Positions 1 to 8,952 of a stretch of 64,000 nucleotides of DNA are shown here, one piece after another; position 1 is the first letter of the stretch; each line of letters opens with the position of its first letter. This DNA is from Spartobacteria bacterium (GTDB taxonomy: Bacteria > Verrucomicrobiota > Verrucomicrobiia > Chthoniobacterales > UBA10450): the NCBI GenBank assembly GCA_003169695.1, contig PNAS01000077.1, positions 45,382 to 109,381 on the forward strand, given 5' to 3'. The notes beneath the pieces were generated by a model. The model saw only the letters and a list, made by a program, of their open reading frames with translations. It was not told where the DNA came from and did not search any database. The position numbers and the translations under genes were made by a program.

Positions 1-190
1 CGGCGCCACGAACGATTACCGTGTAATTTCCTCGAGAGAGTGCCGACCAAGGCCCGCAGAAAAAGCCAGAATGGAAAAGGTAACGGTGCCGTTATGTCGG
101 TGCGCGCATGATTAAGACCCCGAGCTTCTTTCGAGTCCTGCGAGAGTGCGCACTGGTCACCACCCGTAATCTTTGTTAGTTAAGCCCTTT

Positions 191-1510
191 ATGTCCTCCG
201 AGCCCCAGCAAACTCTCGCCCGAAGCGCGAGCGTCAGCGGCACATCGTTGCACACCGGTGAAAAGGTCACACTGAAATTGCAGCCGGCGCCGGTCGATTT
301 CGGCCTCAAATTCAGGCGCAAGGATCTCCAGGACGAACCGACGATCGATGCGACGATTGCGAACCTGAAAACGGTCGAGCGCGCGACCACGATTGGTGAA
401 GGATCGATACGCGTGCACACCATCGAGCACGTACTCTCTTCGCTCTCTGCGATGGGCGTCGATAACGCGATCGTCGAAATGGACGCGAACGAACCACCGA
501 TCGGCGATGGCAGCGCGCGGCCTTATGTCGAGCTGATCAAGAAAGCCGGAATCGTCGCGCAGGAAACGCCCCGCCGGATTTTCGACGTCCGTGAACCGAT
601 TCATGTGGAGACGAAAAATGGCTCGCTCCTGGTGCTTTTGCCGGATCCAAAATTCCGGATCTCGTGCACGCAGGCTGGCCCGGGCGGCCAATTCACCCAA
701 TTTCTCTCCACGGAAATCACCCCCGCAATTTACGAGCGCGAGATCGCACCGGCCCGGACGTTTGTTTACTACGAAGACGTCCAGTCGCTCATGGAAAAAA
801 ATCTCATCAAAGGCGGCAGCCTTGAGAACGCAATCGTCGTGCGCGGCGAAGCGGTCTTAAGCAAGGAGCCGTTACGGTTTCCCGACGAATTCGTCCGTCA
901 CAAGATCGTCGATATTATCGGCGACCTCGCGCTTTTCGGACAACGGATTCGCGGCCATGTCATCGCGGTCAAACCGGGCCATGGCGCAAATGCCGAACTG
1001 GTACGGGCGCTTGCGCGGGAATTTGTGCGCACGACGCCCCCCCTTCAACCGCACACTTTCCCGGCGGGCGAAGGCGGCCTTGATATCAATCAAGTGATGG
1101 AGCTATTGCCGCATCGCTATCCGTTCCTGATGGTGGATCGGGTCCTCAAGTTCGAGGGAGAGACGAAATGCATCGGCGTGAAATCAGTCACCATCAACGA
1201 ACCCTTTTTCGCCGGCCATTTCCCAGGCCACCCGGTCATGCCCGGCGTTCTGCAGGTCGAAGCAATGGCTCAGGTAGCCAGCATCCTGATGCTGAAACTC
1301 ACGAAGAGCGGCGGCGGGCGGCTCGGTTATTTCGTGAGCGCAGACGAAGTAAAATTCCGAAAACCGGTCTTTCCCGGCGACACGCTCTTCATCTCGGCGG
1401 AGTTGACCAAAACGCGCGGGAAACAATTGGCGAAATTGAAGTGTAGCTGCGCGGTCAATGACGCTGTCGTCTCCGAATGCGAGTTGATGTTGAGGCTTAT
1501 GGATCAATGA
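191..1510 (+). CDS. lpxC-fabZ: Bifunctional UDP-3-O-acyl-GlcNAc deacetylase / 3-hydroxyacyl-ACP dehydratase
   Basis: A fusion of LpxC, the zinc deacetylase that commits to lipid A synthesis, with FabZ, the dehydratase of fatty acid elongation. It is cytoplasmic. The LpxC part (about residues 1-285) shows the zinc ligands in [10 protein letters not shown] and [10 protein letters not shown]. The FabZ part (about 298-439) shows the catalytic His in [14 protein letters not shown] and the active-site helix [23 protein letters not shown] at 191 is preferred over an in-frame TTG at 173 because the homologous region begins right after it. The 3' end overlaps lpxA by 4 bp (ATGA), so the two are probably translationally coupled. 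This fusion is known in Bacteroidetes and the Chlamydiae/Verrucomicrobia group and helps place the organism. Confidence 0.96.
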   Translation: MSSEPQQTLARSASVSGTSLHTGEKVTLKLQPAPVDFGLKFRRKDLQDEPTIDATIANLKTVERATTIGEGSIRVHTIEHVLSSLSAMGVDNAIVEMDANEPPIGDGSARPYVELIKKAGIVAQETPRRIFDVREPIHVETKNGSLLVLLPDPKFRISCTQAGPGGQFTQFLSTEITPAIYEREIAPARTFVYYEDVQSLMEKNLIKGGSLENAIVVRGEAVLSKEPLRFPDEFVRHKIVDIIGDLALFGQRIRGHVIAVKPGHGANAELVRALAREFVRTTPPLQPHTFPAGEGGLDINQVMELLPHRYPFLMVDRVLKFEGETKCIGVKSVTINEPFFAGHFPGHPVMPGVLQVEAMAQVASILMLKLTKSGGGRLGYFVSADEVKFRKPVFPGDTLFISAELTKTRGKQLAKLKCSCAVNDAVVSECELMLRLMDQ

Positions 1511-2286
1511 GCGAAGTGCAGATCCACCCGACCGCCATCGTGGATGCGCAGGCGGAAATCGGCGCCGGCACAATCATCGGGCCTTATTGCATCGTCGCGG
1601 CAGGAGTCGTCCTTGGCCATGATTCCTGGCTGCAACATCATGTCACGCTTTGTGGGCCGATGACGGCTGGCGCGCGGAATAAATTTCACGCCTATTGCTC
1701 GATCGGCCAGCAGACACAAGATCTGAAGTATCAGGGCGAGCCAACTTATCTTGAAATCGGCGACGAGAATTCGTTCCGGGAATTCGTGACCGTCAACCGC
1801 AGCACGACCAGCGCGGGCAAGACGCGCATCGGCAACTGCGGAAATTTTCTCGCTTACAGCCACATCGGCCACGATTGCGCGGTTGGCGATGCAGTCGTTT
1901 TTTCCAACAACGGAACACTCGCCGGGCACGTTCAAATTGGGGACCACGCGATTATGGGCGGCCTGACCGCTGTCCATCAGTTTTGCCGGATTGGCCGCTA
2001 TGCGATCACAGGCGGCTGCTCAAAAATCGTGCAGGACATTCCGCCCTTCATGATCGCGGATGGCAATCCAGCCAAAGTGCGCGGCATCAATCTCGTTGGC
2101 CTGGAGCGCAGTGGATTTCTGCCTGAAAGCGTCAAGTGGATTAAAGAGGCGTTTCGCTTGATCTATCGCTCCAAGTACAACACTCGCCAGGCGATCGAAG
2201 CGATCCGGAACGAACTTCCTTCGCGCGTGGAAATCAATCAGATCGTCGAGTTTATCGAACAAAGCGAGCGCGGCATCATTCGTTAG
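1507..2286 (+). CDS. lpxA: UDP-N-acetylglucosamine O-acyltransferase LpxA
   Basis: First enzyme of lipid A synthesis: it transfers a 3-hydroxyacyl chain from ACP to UDP-GlcNAc, whose product is the LpxC substrate. The 259 residues match the family length. The N-terminal two thirds is a left-handed beta-helix of hexapeptide repeats, starting at VQIHPTAIVDAQAEIGAG and running through IGDHAIMGGLTAVHQF. The C-terminal helical domain (from about residue 190) holds acyl-ACP contacts. The start overlaps the lpxC-fabZ stop in ATGA. This makes lpxC-fabZ-lpxA an operon for lipid A entry. Its last gene is followed by only about 50 bp before a convergent gene. Confidence 0.96.
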   Translation: MSEVQIHPTAIVDAQAEIGAGTIIGPYCIVAAGVVLGHDSWLQHHVTLCGPMTAGARNKFHAYCSIGQQTQDLKYQGEPTYLEIGDENSFREFVTVNRSTTSAGKTRIGNCGNFLAYSHIGHDCAVGDAVVFSNNGTLAGHVQIGDHAIMGGLTAVHQFCRIGRYAITGGCSKIVQDIPPFMIADGNPAKVRGINLVGLERSGFLPESVKWIKEAFRLIYRSKYNTRQAIEAIRNELPSRVEINQIVEFIEQSERGIIR

Positions 2287-2338
2287 GCTGAGCAGCGTTA
2301 TCATGTGCGCAAGCTTCGCGGGCGCGCGGCGCTTTATT

Positions 2339-3139
2339 CTAGAGCTTCAATTTCAGCCCGTCATAGGCGATTCCAACGCCGGGCGGAAGGTCCGCTTCGC
2401 TGGACTGTGGCAGCTCGTGACAAACATGGGTGAATAACGTCTGCGACGGCCGCACCTTCGACGCAACTTCCAACGCCTGGCTCACGCTGAGATGGGTCGG
2501 ATGCGGTTTGCGGCGCAACGCATCGATGATCAGGACTTTTACCTGCGCGATCTCGCGCACGATATCGTCTGGCACTGCGCTGCAATCGCTCAAGTAAGCG
2601 ACAAGTTTTTCGCCCCCGCGTGAAAACAAGTATCCGTTAACCGTCGATTTGCCGTGCGGAACCGGCAACGGCGTAAGCAAGGTATTCCCGAGTTGAAATG
2701 GACCGTCGACGATATGAGGCACGGGCACCAGATATCCGGGGAATCGATTGAGGCCGTTGAAAGCGAATTCATAAACGCGTTCGAGATCGCGCATCGTTTC
2801 CGCGGAGGCGTAGACCGGTATTGATCCCAAGTCGTGCGAATAACGCCGGAGATCGTCGAATCCCATGATGTGATCGGTATGGGAGTGCGTAAAGACAACC
2901 GCATCGAGACGCCGGATATTTTCGCGCAACGCCTGTGTGCGAAAATCGGTCCCGGTATCCACGACCCAGGCGCACTCTGAAGTTTCGACGTAGATCGAGG
3001 AGCGCAACCGCTGATCGCGCGGATCACTTGAATGGCAGACCTCGCAATCACAACCAATCATCGGCACGCCCTGCGAAGTGCCGGTCCCGAGGAAGGTGAG
3101 GCAAAGTTGAGGGTTGAGAATTGAGAGTTGAGAGTTCAA
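2339..3139 (-). CDS. MBL-fold metal-dependent hydrolase (PhnP-like phosphodiesterase family)
   Basis: A metallo-beta-lactamase-fold hydrolase of the group containing phosphoribosyl cyclic phosphodiesterases (PhnP). The first strand, FLGTGTSQGVP, is followed by a Cys-rich GCDCEVC segment. The metal-binding motif is HSHTDHIMGFDD, and HGKSTVNGY, SDCSAVPDD and FTHVCHELP supply later ligands. Substrate is unknown. The N-terminus is hard to set: there is no ATG before the domain, and the upstream coding frame runs through a heptanucleotide repeat array. A TTG at 3139 is the nearest usable start. The gene is divergent from recN and shares the repeat-filled intergenic segment. Confidence 0.85.
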   Translation of the reverse strand: MNSQLSILNPQLCLTFLGTGTSQGVPMIGCDCEVCHSSDPRDQRLRSSIYVETSECAWVVDTGTDFRTQALRENIRRLDAVVFTHSHTDHIMGFDDLRRYSHDLGSIPVYASAETMRDLERVYEFAFNGLNRFPGYLVPVPHIVDGPFQLGNTLLTPLPVPHGKSTVNGYLFSRGGEKLVAYLSDCSAVPDDIVREIAQVKVLIIDALRRKPHPTHLSVSQALEVASKVRPSQTLFTHVCHELPQSSEADLPPGVGIAYDGLKLKL

Positions 3140-3194
3140 AACTTGAAGCGGTCGCGATCTCTTGTCTCTCAACCCTCAACGCTCAACTCTCAAC
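3106..3194. repeat. Inverted pair of heptanucleotide repeat arrays
   Basis: Positions 3106-3136 hold degenerate 7-bp units of the type GTTGAGA/GTTGAGG. Positions 3164-3194 hold the same units on the other strand (CTCTCAA, CCCTCAA, CGCTCAA). The two arms could form a long imperfect hairpin. They lie exactly between the starts of the divergent hydrolase and recN genes, within the upstream reading frames of both. Confidence 0.8.
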
Positions 3195-3201
3195 TTCTTC
3201 C

Positions 3202-4866
3202 ATGCCCGCCGTTCTGACCCTGCTGCGAATTAGGAATCTGGCGCTCGTCGAGGATTTGGAATGGCAGCTAGGACCGGGATTCACCGCCATTACCGGGGAG
3301 ACAGGCGCGGGTAAATCAATCATCATCGGTGCGCTGCAATTGCTGCTCGGCGAACGAACCGACAAATCCTTGATCCGCACCGGTGCCGATGTCTGCGCCG
3401 TCGAAGCAGTGTTTGCAGGGGCCAAGCTGGAAAGACTGAATCGTCAGCTGAGCGATGCGGGTATCGAGCCGTGCGAGGGCGAACTGATTGTTAAACGCAG
3501 TTTTTCGGCGACAGGCGCAAACCGCCAGTTCATCAACGGTTCACCTGCCACGCTCGCTGTGCTGAAAAATCTCGGGGACGAGCTGGTCGATTTGCATGGA
3601 CCGCACGATCATCAATCGCTCCTTTCGCCGGACCGACAGCTCGCGTTGCTCGATGGATTTGCGCACGCGGAGGAGACAGCGCGGGAATTCGAGCAGCGCT
3701 ATCGGAAGTTGCAAACGTTGGGAGCCGAACAGGCGGCGCTGAGCACGGCGGAATCTGCACGCGAACAGGAAATCGATCTGCTTCGTCACCAGGTGAGCGA
3801 AATCGCGAACGCGAAGTTATCGGTGGCGGAGGAGGAAGAGATCGCCGTCCGCTACAAGCTCGCGGCCAACAGCAAGCGTTTGGTCGAGCTGGCGGGAACG
3901 ATCACGCGCCGCCTTTCGGAAGCGGATGATTCCATTTTGCCGCAACTGGCCGAGACCCAGCGCCTGCTTCGAGAGCTGGAAAAAATCGACCCATCACAGG
4001 GAATCTTGGCCGAGGCGCATGCTGCCAGCGTCGTCGAACTTTCTGAAATTTCGCGTTCGGTCAACCATTACGCCGACCAGCTCGATCTTGACCCGGAACA
4101 GCTCGCTACCCTTGAGGAGCGCGTTTCGCTCTTCGAAACATTGAAACGCAAATACGGCGGTTCGATCGTGGAAGTGGTTGCTTTTGGCGAACACGCTGCG
4201 GAGCGATTGCGCAAAATCGAAGGGCGCGACGAGGAACTCGAACGTTTGACCAGGGAGATCGAAAGGGCGCGCACCGAAGTCGAACGGACCGGGCAACTCC
4301 TGCAGAAACTGCGAGCCAAAGCGGCGCCAAGACTTTCTGAAAACATCCGCTCCAACCTGCGCGACCTTGGTTTTCGACAATCCGAATTCGAAGCGAAACT
4401 GACCACGCTCGACGAAGCCCGTGCGACCGGCTTCGACGCGATCGAGTTGCTTTTTTCTCCGAACCCGGGCGAGCCCTTGAAGCCGCTGCGCACGATCGCT
4501 TCGAGTGGCGAAATCTCACGGCTGATGCTCGCGATCAAATCGTCGCTTGCCGAGCAGGATGCAATTCCGCTGCTCGTCTTCGACGAGATCGATGCAAACG
4601 TTGGTGGGGAAATTGCGAATGCCGTCGGCGCCAAAATGAGAAAACTAGCCGGCGACCACCAAGTGCTCTGCATTACGCACTTGCCGCAAGTGGCCGCGGC
4701 TGCGGCAACGCATTTTGTTGTCACCAAGGAGGTGACGCACGGTCGAACACATTCCCGACTAAGCGAAGTCGCCGGCAAAGCCCGAAACGAAGAGATCGCG
4801 CGCATGCTCGGGGGAAAAACAGAGTCCGCGTTGCGACATGCCGCGACTTTGTTGAAGGAGATGTAG
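3202..4866 (+). CDS. recN: DNA repair protein RecN
   Basis: SMC-like ATPase acting early in double-strand break repair and recombination. Its 554 residues match the usual RecN length. Walker A GETGAGKS sits at residues 32-39. A long central coiled coil (about 150-370) is rich in Glu, Arg and Ala. The C-terminal ATPase half has the signature region SSGEISRLMLAIKSSLA and Walker B LLVFDEIDANVGG, then CITHLPQVAAAAATHF. The ATG at 3202 is chosen because upstream in-frame residues are encoded by the heptad repeats. An imperfect palindromic segment follows the stop. Confidence 0.95.
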   Translation: MPAVLTLLRIRNLALVEDLEWQLGPGFTAITGETGAGKSIIIGALQLLLGERTDKSLIRTGADVCAVEAVFAGAKLERLNRQLSDAGIEPCEGELIVKRSFSATGANRQFINGSPATLAVLKNLGDELVDLHGPHDHQSLLSPDRQLALLDGFAHAEETAREFEQRYRKLQTLGAEQAALSTAESAREQEIDLLRHQVSEIANAKLSVAEEEEIAVRYKLAANSKRLVELAGTITRRLSEADDSILPQLAETQRLLRELEKIDPSQGILAEAHAASVVELSEISRSVNHYADQLDLDPEQLATLEERVSLFETLKRKYGGSIVEVVAFGEHAAERLRKIEGRDEELERLTREIERARTEVERTGQLLQKLRAKAAPRLSENIRSNLRDLGFRQSEFEAKLTTLDEARATGFDAIELLFSPNPGEPLKPLRTIASSGEISRLMLAIKSSLAEQDAIPLLVFDEIDANVGGEIANAVGAKMRKLAGDHQVLCITHLPQVAAAAATHFVVTKEVTHGRTHSRLSEVAGKARNEEIARMLGGKTESALRHAATLLKEM

Positions 4867-4868
4867 CA

Positions 4869-4922
4869 GCGCTCGCCGCGGCGAGCGCCGAAGGCCAAGA
4901 ACAGGCGCTTGGCACAAGCGCC
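4869..4922. repeat. Two adjacent palindromes in the recN 3' spacer
   Basis: A perfect 20-bp palindrome occupies 4869-4888 (GCGCTCGCC facing GGCGAGCGC). A second hairpin at 4904-4922 has an 8-bp stem (GGCGCTTG/CAAGCGCC) and a 3-nt loop. There is no T-tract, so this is not a classic terminator. It resembles a REP-type intergenic element, though it could still end or stabilise the recN transcript. Confidence 0.6.
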
Positions 4923-4942
4923 CCTACATTTTATAAACCGTT

Positions 4943-6328
4943 GTGCTGAACTACATCTGGCTCGCGCTCGTTGTTCTGGCGGTTGCGATCGGCGGCTGGA
5001 ACGATCGGCTGAATGAGGTGACCGCAGGCGCTTTCGATGGCGCAGGAACCGCGGTGACGATCGCGCTCGGCTTGATCGGAGTGATGGCGCTTTGGTTGGG
5101 CGTGATGCGTTTGGCAGAGCGCGCGGGCCTGGTGCAACGCATCGCGGCCGGCTTGCGCCCGATCATGCGACGCCTTTTTCCCGATGTGCCGCCCGAGCAT
5201 CCGGCGATGGGTTCGATGCTCATGAACATGGCGGCGAACATGCTCGGGCTTGGGAACGCCGCGACTCCGCTCGGATTGCGCGCGATGCGGGATCTTGAGA
5301 CGCTTAATCCGCGACCCGGCGTAGCGTCGAACGCAATGTGCACGTTTCTCGCGATCAATACGGCGTCGGTGCAATTGATTCCGGCGACCGCCATTGCGCT
5401 TCTCGCGGCGGCAGGGTCGATGCGCCCGACCGCGATCGTCGGGACCGCGCTGCTCGCGACATTGTGCGCGGCGACGGTCGCGATCACGTCGGCAAAGATC
5501 CTGGAGAAGCTGCCCTTCTTTCGCTTGCGTGAAACGCGCGTCCAGGGGGGCGAAGTTCCTGCCGGGCGGGCGCGTCAGCCAGGCGGCTCGGCAGGAGTCT
5601 CGCCCTCCCCCCAAGCTCCAGTCGCGGCCAGCGACATTTTCAAAATGGAAGAGCTGGCTCCAATAGCCAGGCCGGGCACCTGGGCCTCCGCGGTTCTTGT
5701 CCTCTTGGGGTTCTTTTTCATCGCGCTTTTCGCGCGCATGGTATTTCCGGGGTTGTTCAACCTGCCAGCCAACCCAAACGCGGCGACGCAGAGCGCTTTC
5801 GTGCGTAGCGTGAACGCGCTCTCCATTCTCGCGATACCGTTTCTCCTCAGCTTTTTTCCGGTCTATGCCGCAACGCGCGGAATAAAGGTTTTTGAGGAAT
5901 TCGTCGAGGGCGCAAAGGAGAGCTTCGGCGTCATCCTGAAAATTATTCCGTTCCTCGTCACGATGCTCGTGGCGATCAGCATGTTCAAGGGTGCCGGTGG
6001 GATCGATCTTCTCGCGCGCGTGCTGACGCCCGTGCTGGCGCCGCTTCATTTTCCGACTGATTTGCTTCCGCTCGCTCTCATGCGGCCACTCAGCGGAAGC
6101 GCCACGCTCGCGATCCTGGCCGATATCATCCATCGCCTCGGCCCGGATAATATTGTGAGCCTGATGGCCGCGACGATCTACGGGAGCACCGAAACGACCT
6201 TTTACGTGGCAGCGGTTTACTTCGGATCGGTCGGAGTGAAACAAACCCGCCACGCGATTCCCGCTGGATTGTTAGGCGATCTGGCCGGGGTCATCGCTTC
6301 GGTCATCGTCTGCCGCGCGGTTTTTTAG
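4943..6328 (+). CDS. SpmA/SpmB-like nucleoside-recognition (Gate) membrane protein
   Basis: A 461-residue multispan membrane protein corresponding to a fusion of spore maturation proteins A and B, both carrying the Gate/nucleoside-recognition domain. The SpmA-like half (residues 1-200) includes PEHPAMGSMLMNMAANMLGL and GNAATPLGLRAM. The SpmB-like half (about 260-461) includes ILKIIPFLVTMLVAISMF, RPLSGSATLAILADI and YGSTETTFYVAAVYFG. A polar linker of about 40 residues joins them. Homologues are widespread in non-spore-formers and their transported substrate is not established. The start is a GTG, with no strong ribosome binding site visible. Confidence 0.85.
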   Translation: MLNYIWLALVVLAVAIGGWNDRLNEVTAGAFDGAGTAVTIALGLIGVMALWLGVMRLAERAGLVQRIAAGLRPIMRRLFPDVPPEHPAMGSMLMNMAANMLGLGNAATPLGLRAMRDLETLNPRPGVASNAMCTFLAINTASVQLIPATAIALLAAAGSMRPTAIVGTALLATLCAATVAITSAKILEKLPFFRLRETRVQGGEVPAGRARQPGGSAGVSPSPQAPVAASDIFKMEELAPIARPGTWASAVLVLLGFFFIALFARMVFPGLFNLPANPNAATQSAFVRSVNALSILAIPFLLSFFPVYAATRGIKVFEEFVEGAKESFGVILKIIPFLVTMLVAISMFKGAGGIDLLARVLTPVLAPLHFPTDLLPLALMRPLSGSATLAILADIIHRLGPDNIVSLMAATIYGSTETTFYVAAVYFGSVGVKQTRHAIPAGLLGDLAGVIASVIVCRAVF

Positions 6329-6428
6329 GGTTTCATCTTCGATCAGGACAGGAAAGGGAAGGGCGAAGGATTCTCACAATTTTTACCTCGCCAGTGGCCC
6401 GGGGGATTCTCTATCGTCCGCCTTTCAC

Positions 6429-7610
6429 ATGATTCAACGCGACTATCTCATCATCGGAAGCGGCATCGGCGGCGGGAGCGCGTGCGAAAGCATCCGGAAA
6501 TACGACAAGAGGGGAAGCGTCACTCTCGTGGGCGCGGAAACCTACCATCCCTATAAGCGTTGGATGCTCTCGAAGAGCTTTCTTCGGGATAAAACACCGC
6601 CGCTGAAAAAACTGCCGCATCTGGATCCGCGTTGGTACGATTCCCACAAAATAGAAACGCGGCTCGCTGCGATGGTCACACAGGTGAATATCGACCGCCG
6701 GCTCGCGGTTCTCGGAAATGGCGAGACAATCGAGTTTAACAAGGCCTGCCTGGCTATGGGTAGTCGTCCCGTGCGCCCCCCCGTTGCGGGAGTGGGGCTG
6801 GGCAATGTCATCTATCTAAGAACGATTCGCGACGCGCTCGCGTTGCGTGAAATGGCGCACCTGGAGAAAACAATTGTCATCGTGGGCGGCGGATTGCTGG
6901 CTTGCGAAGCGGCGGCCAGTTTGCGGCAGCTGAAATTCAAAGTCAGCATCATGCATCGCAACCCCTATCTATTGAATCGATATCTCGATCCGGAATCAGG
7001 CGCGTGGTTGACCGGGTATTTCGAAAAGCATGGGATCACTCTACTCTTGGGCGAGAGCTTGAACGGTTTCGAGGGCAAGACGGTCCTACGGAATATCCAA
7101 ACAAAAAGCGGTAATCGCATTCCTGCCGGCGTGGCGGTCGTCGCGTGCGGCGCGGAGCCGAACCTCGAACTGGTGCGGAACACTCCGCTCTCCGGGCCGC
7201 ACGGTTCGCCGGTCAGTGAATACCTCGAGACAGAAGAAAAAGGAATCTATGCGATCGGCGATCTGGCCTTTTATCCCGATCGGATCATGGGGGGTGTGCG
7301 ACGCCAAACACACTGGGAAAATGCGCGCGAACAAGGGCTGGTGGCCGGGGCAAATATGACCGGCAAAAAGCGGATACGCTATGAACAAATCCCGTACTTT
7401 TGGACCGAGATGTTCGATCTGAAAATGGACTTCGTCGGTGACTTCAGCTTGCTGCCAACCCGGCTGACTCTTAAAGGTGCATACGCGAAAAAGAAATTCG
7501 TGGTGCGGTATTATCAGGGGGACAAGTTGCGCGCTCTATTGCTTTGCCACGCCGCACCGCGCGAAGTCGAGTCGGCGAAAACGGAGCTGCGGAACGCGCT
7601 CGGGAAATAG
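6429..7610 (+). CDS. FAD/NAD(P)-dependent pyridine nucleotide-disulfide oxidoreductase
   Basis: A 393-residue flavoprotein of the rubredoxin/ferredoxin reductase type. The FAD-binding Rossmann motif GSGIGG lies at residues 10-15. The NAD(P)-binding motif VGGGLLACEAAASL is near residue 155. The second FAD contact is YAIGDLAFYPD, followed by HWENAREQG, which is typical of the NirB/rubredoxin reductase/AIF clade. There is no redox-active CxxC disulfide, so it probably passes electrons to an iron-sulfur or rubredoxin partner. No such partner is adjacent, and the physiological substrate is unknown. Confidence 0.85.
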   Translation: MIQRDYLIIGSGIGGGSACESIRKYDKRGSVTLVGAETYHPYKRWMLSKSFLRDKTPPLKKLPHLDPRWYDSHKIETRLAAMVTQVNIDRRLAVLGNGETIEFNKACLAMGSRPVRPPVAGVGLGNVIYLRTIRDALALREMAHLEKTIVIVGGGLLACEAAASLRQLKFKVSIMHRNPYLLNRYLDPESGAWLTGYFEKHGITLLLGESLNGFEGKTVLRNIQTKSGNRIPAGVAVVACGAEPNLELVRNTPLSGPHGSPVSEYLETEEKGIYAIGDLAFYPDRIMGGVRRQTHWENAREQGLVAGANMTGKKRIRYEQIPYFWTEMFDLKMDFVGDFSLLPTRLTLKGAYAKKKFVVRYYQGDKLRALLLCHAAPREVESAKTELRNALGK

Positions 7611-8049
7611 GGGGCTCGAGCGCTCCAGGCTCGATGGCCGCTGTGCGCCACAGCTGCAAAATAGGAACATCGCGCGACGGAGCGCCCGATCCACCTAATA
7701 ACCAGATGCCTCCAAAGCCTCGTTTCGCGGGCAGGCCCATCGTTATTTTCTTCTGCGTTTGCGAGGGCCGAGAAACGAATTTGGTTCGCCGCGCCGGATT
7801 CGGCCGGCGGAGTTCAATCTCGCTTGACTGCCGCCGCGTGCTTCAAGTTTTTTCGACGCGACGGCCGAAACAAGGCGGATTCGGATTGACGGGTGCCCTT
7901 TCAGAGGGCATGAACCGTGCTGACTTTACCTTCCCTTGCCTGTATGCTGACCATTGGTTCCTTCGCGATCGCCGTTTTCGCAGTTCTGGGTTGTGTTTTT
8001 TGGGCGTGTTTGAACGACCGCGATCGGACCTGAAAACAACGACGGCCCT
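7611..8049. other. Intergenic region with no convincing gene
   Basis: This 439-bp stretch separates the oxidoreductase from the response regulator. An open frame crosses it on the plus strand, but its Cys/Arg-rich composition and lack of family resemblance suggest noncoding DNA. A short hairpin GCCCT-TTCAG-AGGGC lies near 7895. It probably contains the promoter of the downstream regulator and pilus ATPase genes, but no clear promoter boxes were found. Confidence 0.5.
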
Positions 8050-8862
8050 ATGCTCGATCATGAAGATTTGAAGTGGATCACCACTACTTCGACCGAGCTG
8101 AACACGATGCTGCAACAGATCTCTCGTTACGCCGATTTGGCTCGCCAGCATAAGGGCGAATACAATTACATCGAAATGCTCGGAGAACGGGTCGAGCTCG
8201 CTTCGAAAACCGCGCAATCTCTCTTCGACCGGATAACTTCAAGAATTCTGGAGGGAAGCGCGCCTAAAACGAAAAGCCCGCCCGACCCGTCGCGGCCACC
8301 GGAATTCACCATCGTCCCACCGCCATCCGAGGCGGCCCCAGCGCAGACGAAAGCCAAGGCAACACCGGAAAAATCGCCTTCCCGCGCGAAGTCCACCGCG
8401 GAAACCAAAACGCCCGCGGCAAAGCCCAATTCGATCCCAGCGGACATCAAAGTGTTGAATGAGAAGGGTAATCGCGAGCTGATTCTGCTCGTGGATGACG
8501 AAACCGAAATTGCGGAGCGGGCTTCGGCGATGCTGACAGACGAAGGCTATCAAGTCATTCTCGCGCGCGATGGTTTCGAAGCGCTCAGGATCTACCAGCA
8601 AATCACCAAACAAATCGGTCTGGTCATCCTCGATTTTTTTCTTCCCGTCATGGACGGCGACGCGGTTTTCGACGAGCTCTGTGCGCTGAACCCGGACGTC
8701 GCGGTGGTGCTGAGCAGCGGCTTTGCCGAGCAGGGCAAATTGGGCAATATGCTCGCGCAAGGCCTGCGCGGATTCATTCCCAAGCCGTACACACGCGAAA
8801 AATTGCTCGAACAAGTCCGTTCCACGCTCGACTCGGCGCGGGATTCTTCCCGTTCCGGGTAA
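8050..8862 (+). CDS. Response regulator with N-terminal helical (DHp-like) region and receiver domain
   Basis: A 270-residue protein. Residues 1-70 are helical and resemble a histidine-kinase dimerisation segment (DLKWITTTSTELNTMLQQIS) but lack the ATPase domain. Residues 75-140 are a Pro/Ala/Lys-rich linker. The receiver spans about 145-262, with the acidic pair in LLVDDETE, the phospho-acceptor Asp in LVILDFFLPVMDGD and the conserved Lys in FIPKPYT. No DNA-binding output domain is present, so it probably acts through protein contacts. It lies 90 bp upstream of the PilT-type ATPases, which suggests a role in twitching control; that link is inference. Confidence 0.8.
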   Translation: MLDHEDLKWITTTSTELNTMLQQISRYADLARQHKGEYNYIEMLGERVELASKTAQSLFDRITSRILEGSAPKTKSPPDPSRPPEFTIVPPPSEAAPAQTKAKATPEKSPSRAKSTAETKTPAAKPNSIPADIKVLNEKGNRELILLVDDETEIAERASAMLTDEGYQVILARDGFEALRIYQQITKQIGLVILDFFLPVMDGDAVFDELCALNPDVAVVLSSGFAEQGKLGNMLAQGLRGFIPKPYTREKLLEQVRSTLDSARDSSRSG

Positions 8863-8952
8863 CGCTCGGCTGGGCGAACGGATTTCACACGGGGCACCGT
8901 CCGGTGAATCCCCGGCGGGTGGCATCGATTTAGCTTTATCAGGGTCGCTCCC

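Noticed and set aside
4931..6253. 440-residue minus-strand frame opposite the SpmA/SpmB-like gene
   Set aside because: Highly charged, Arg/His-rich composition typical of an antisense shadow of a GC-rich gene; the plus frame encodes clear TM helices.
7544..8071. 175-residue plus-strand frame
   Set aside because: It overlaps the oxidoreductase 3' end in another frame, has Cys/Arg-rich atypical composition and no family resemblance.
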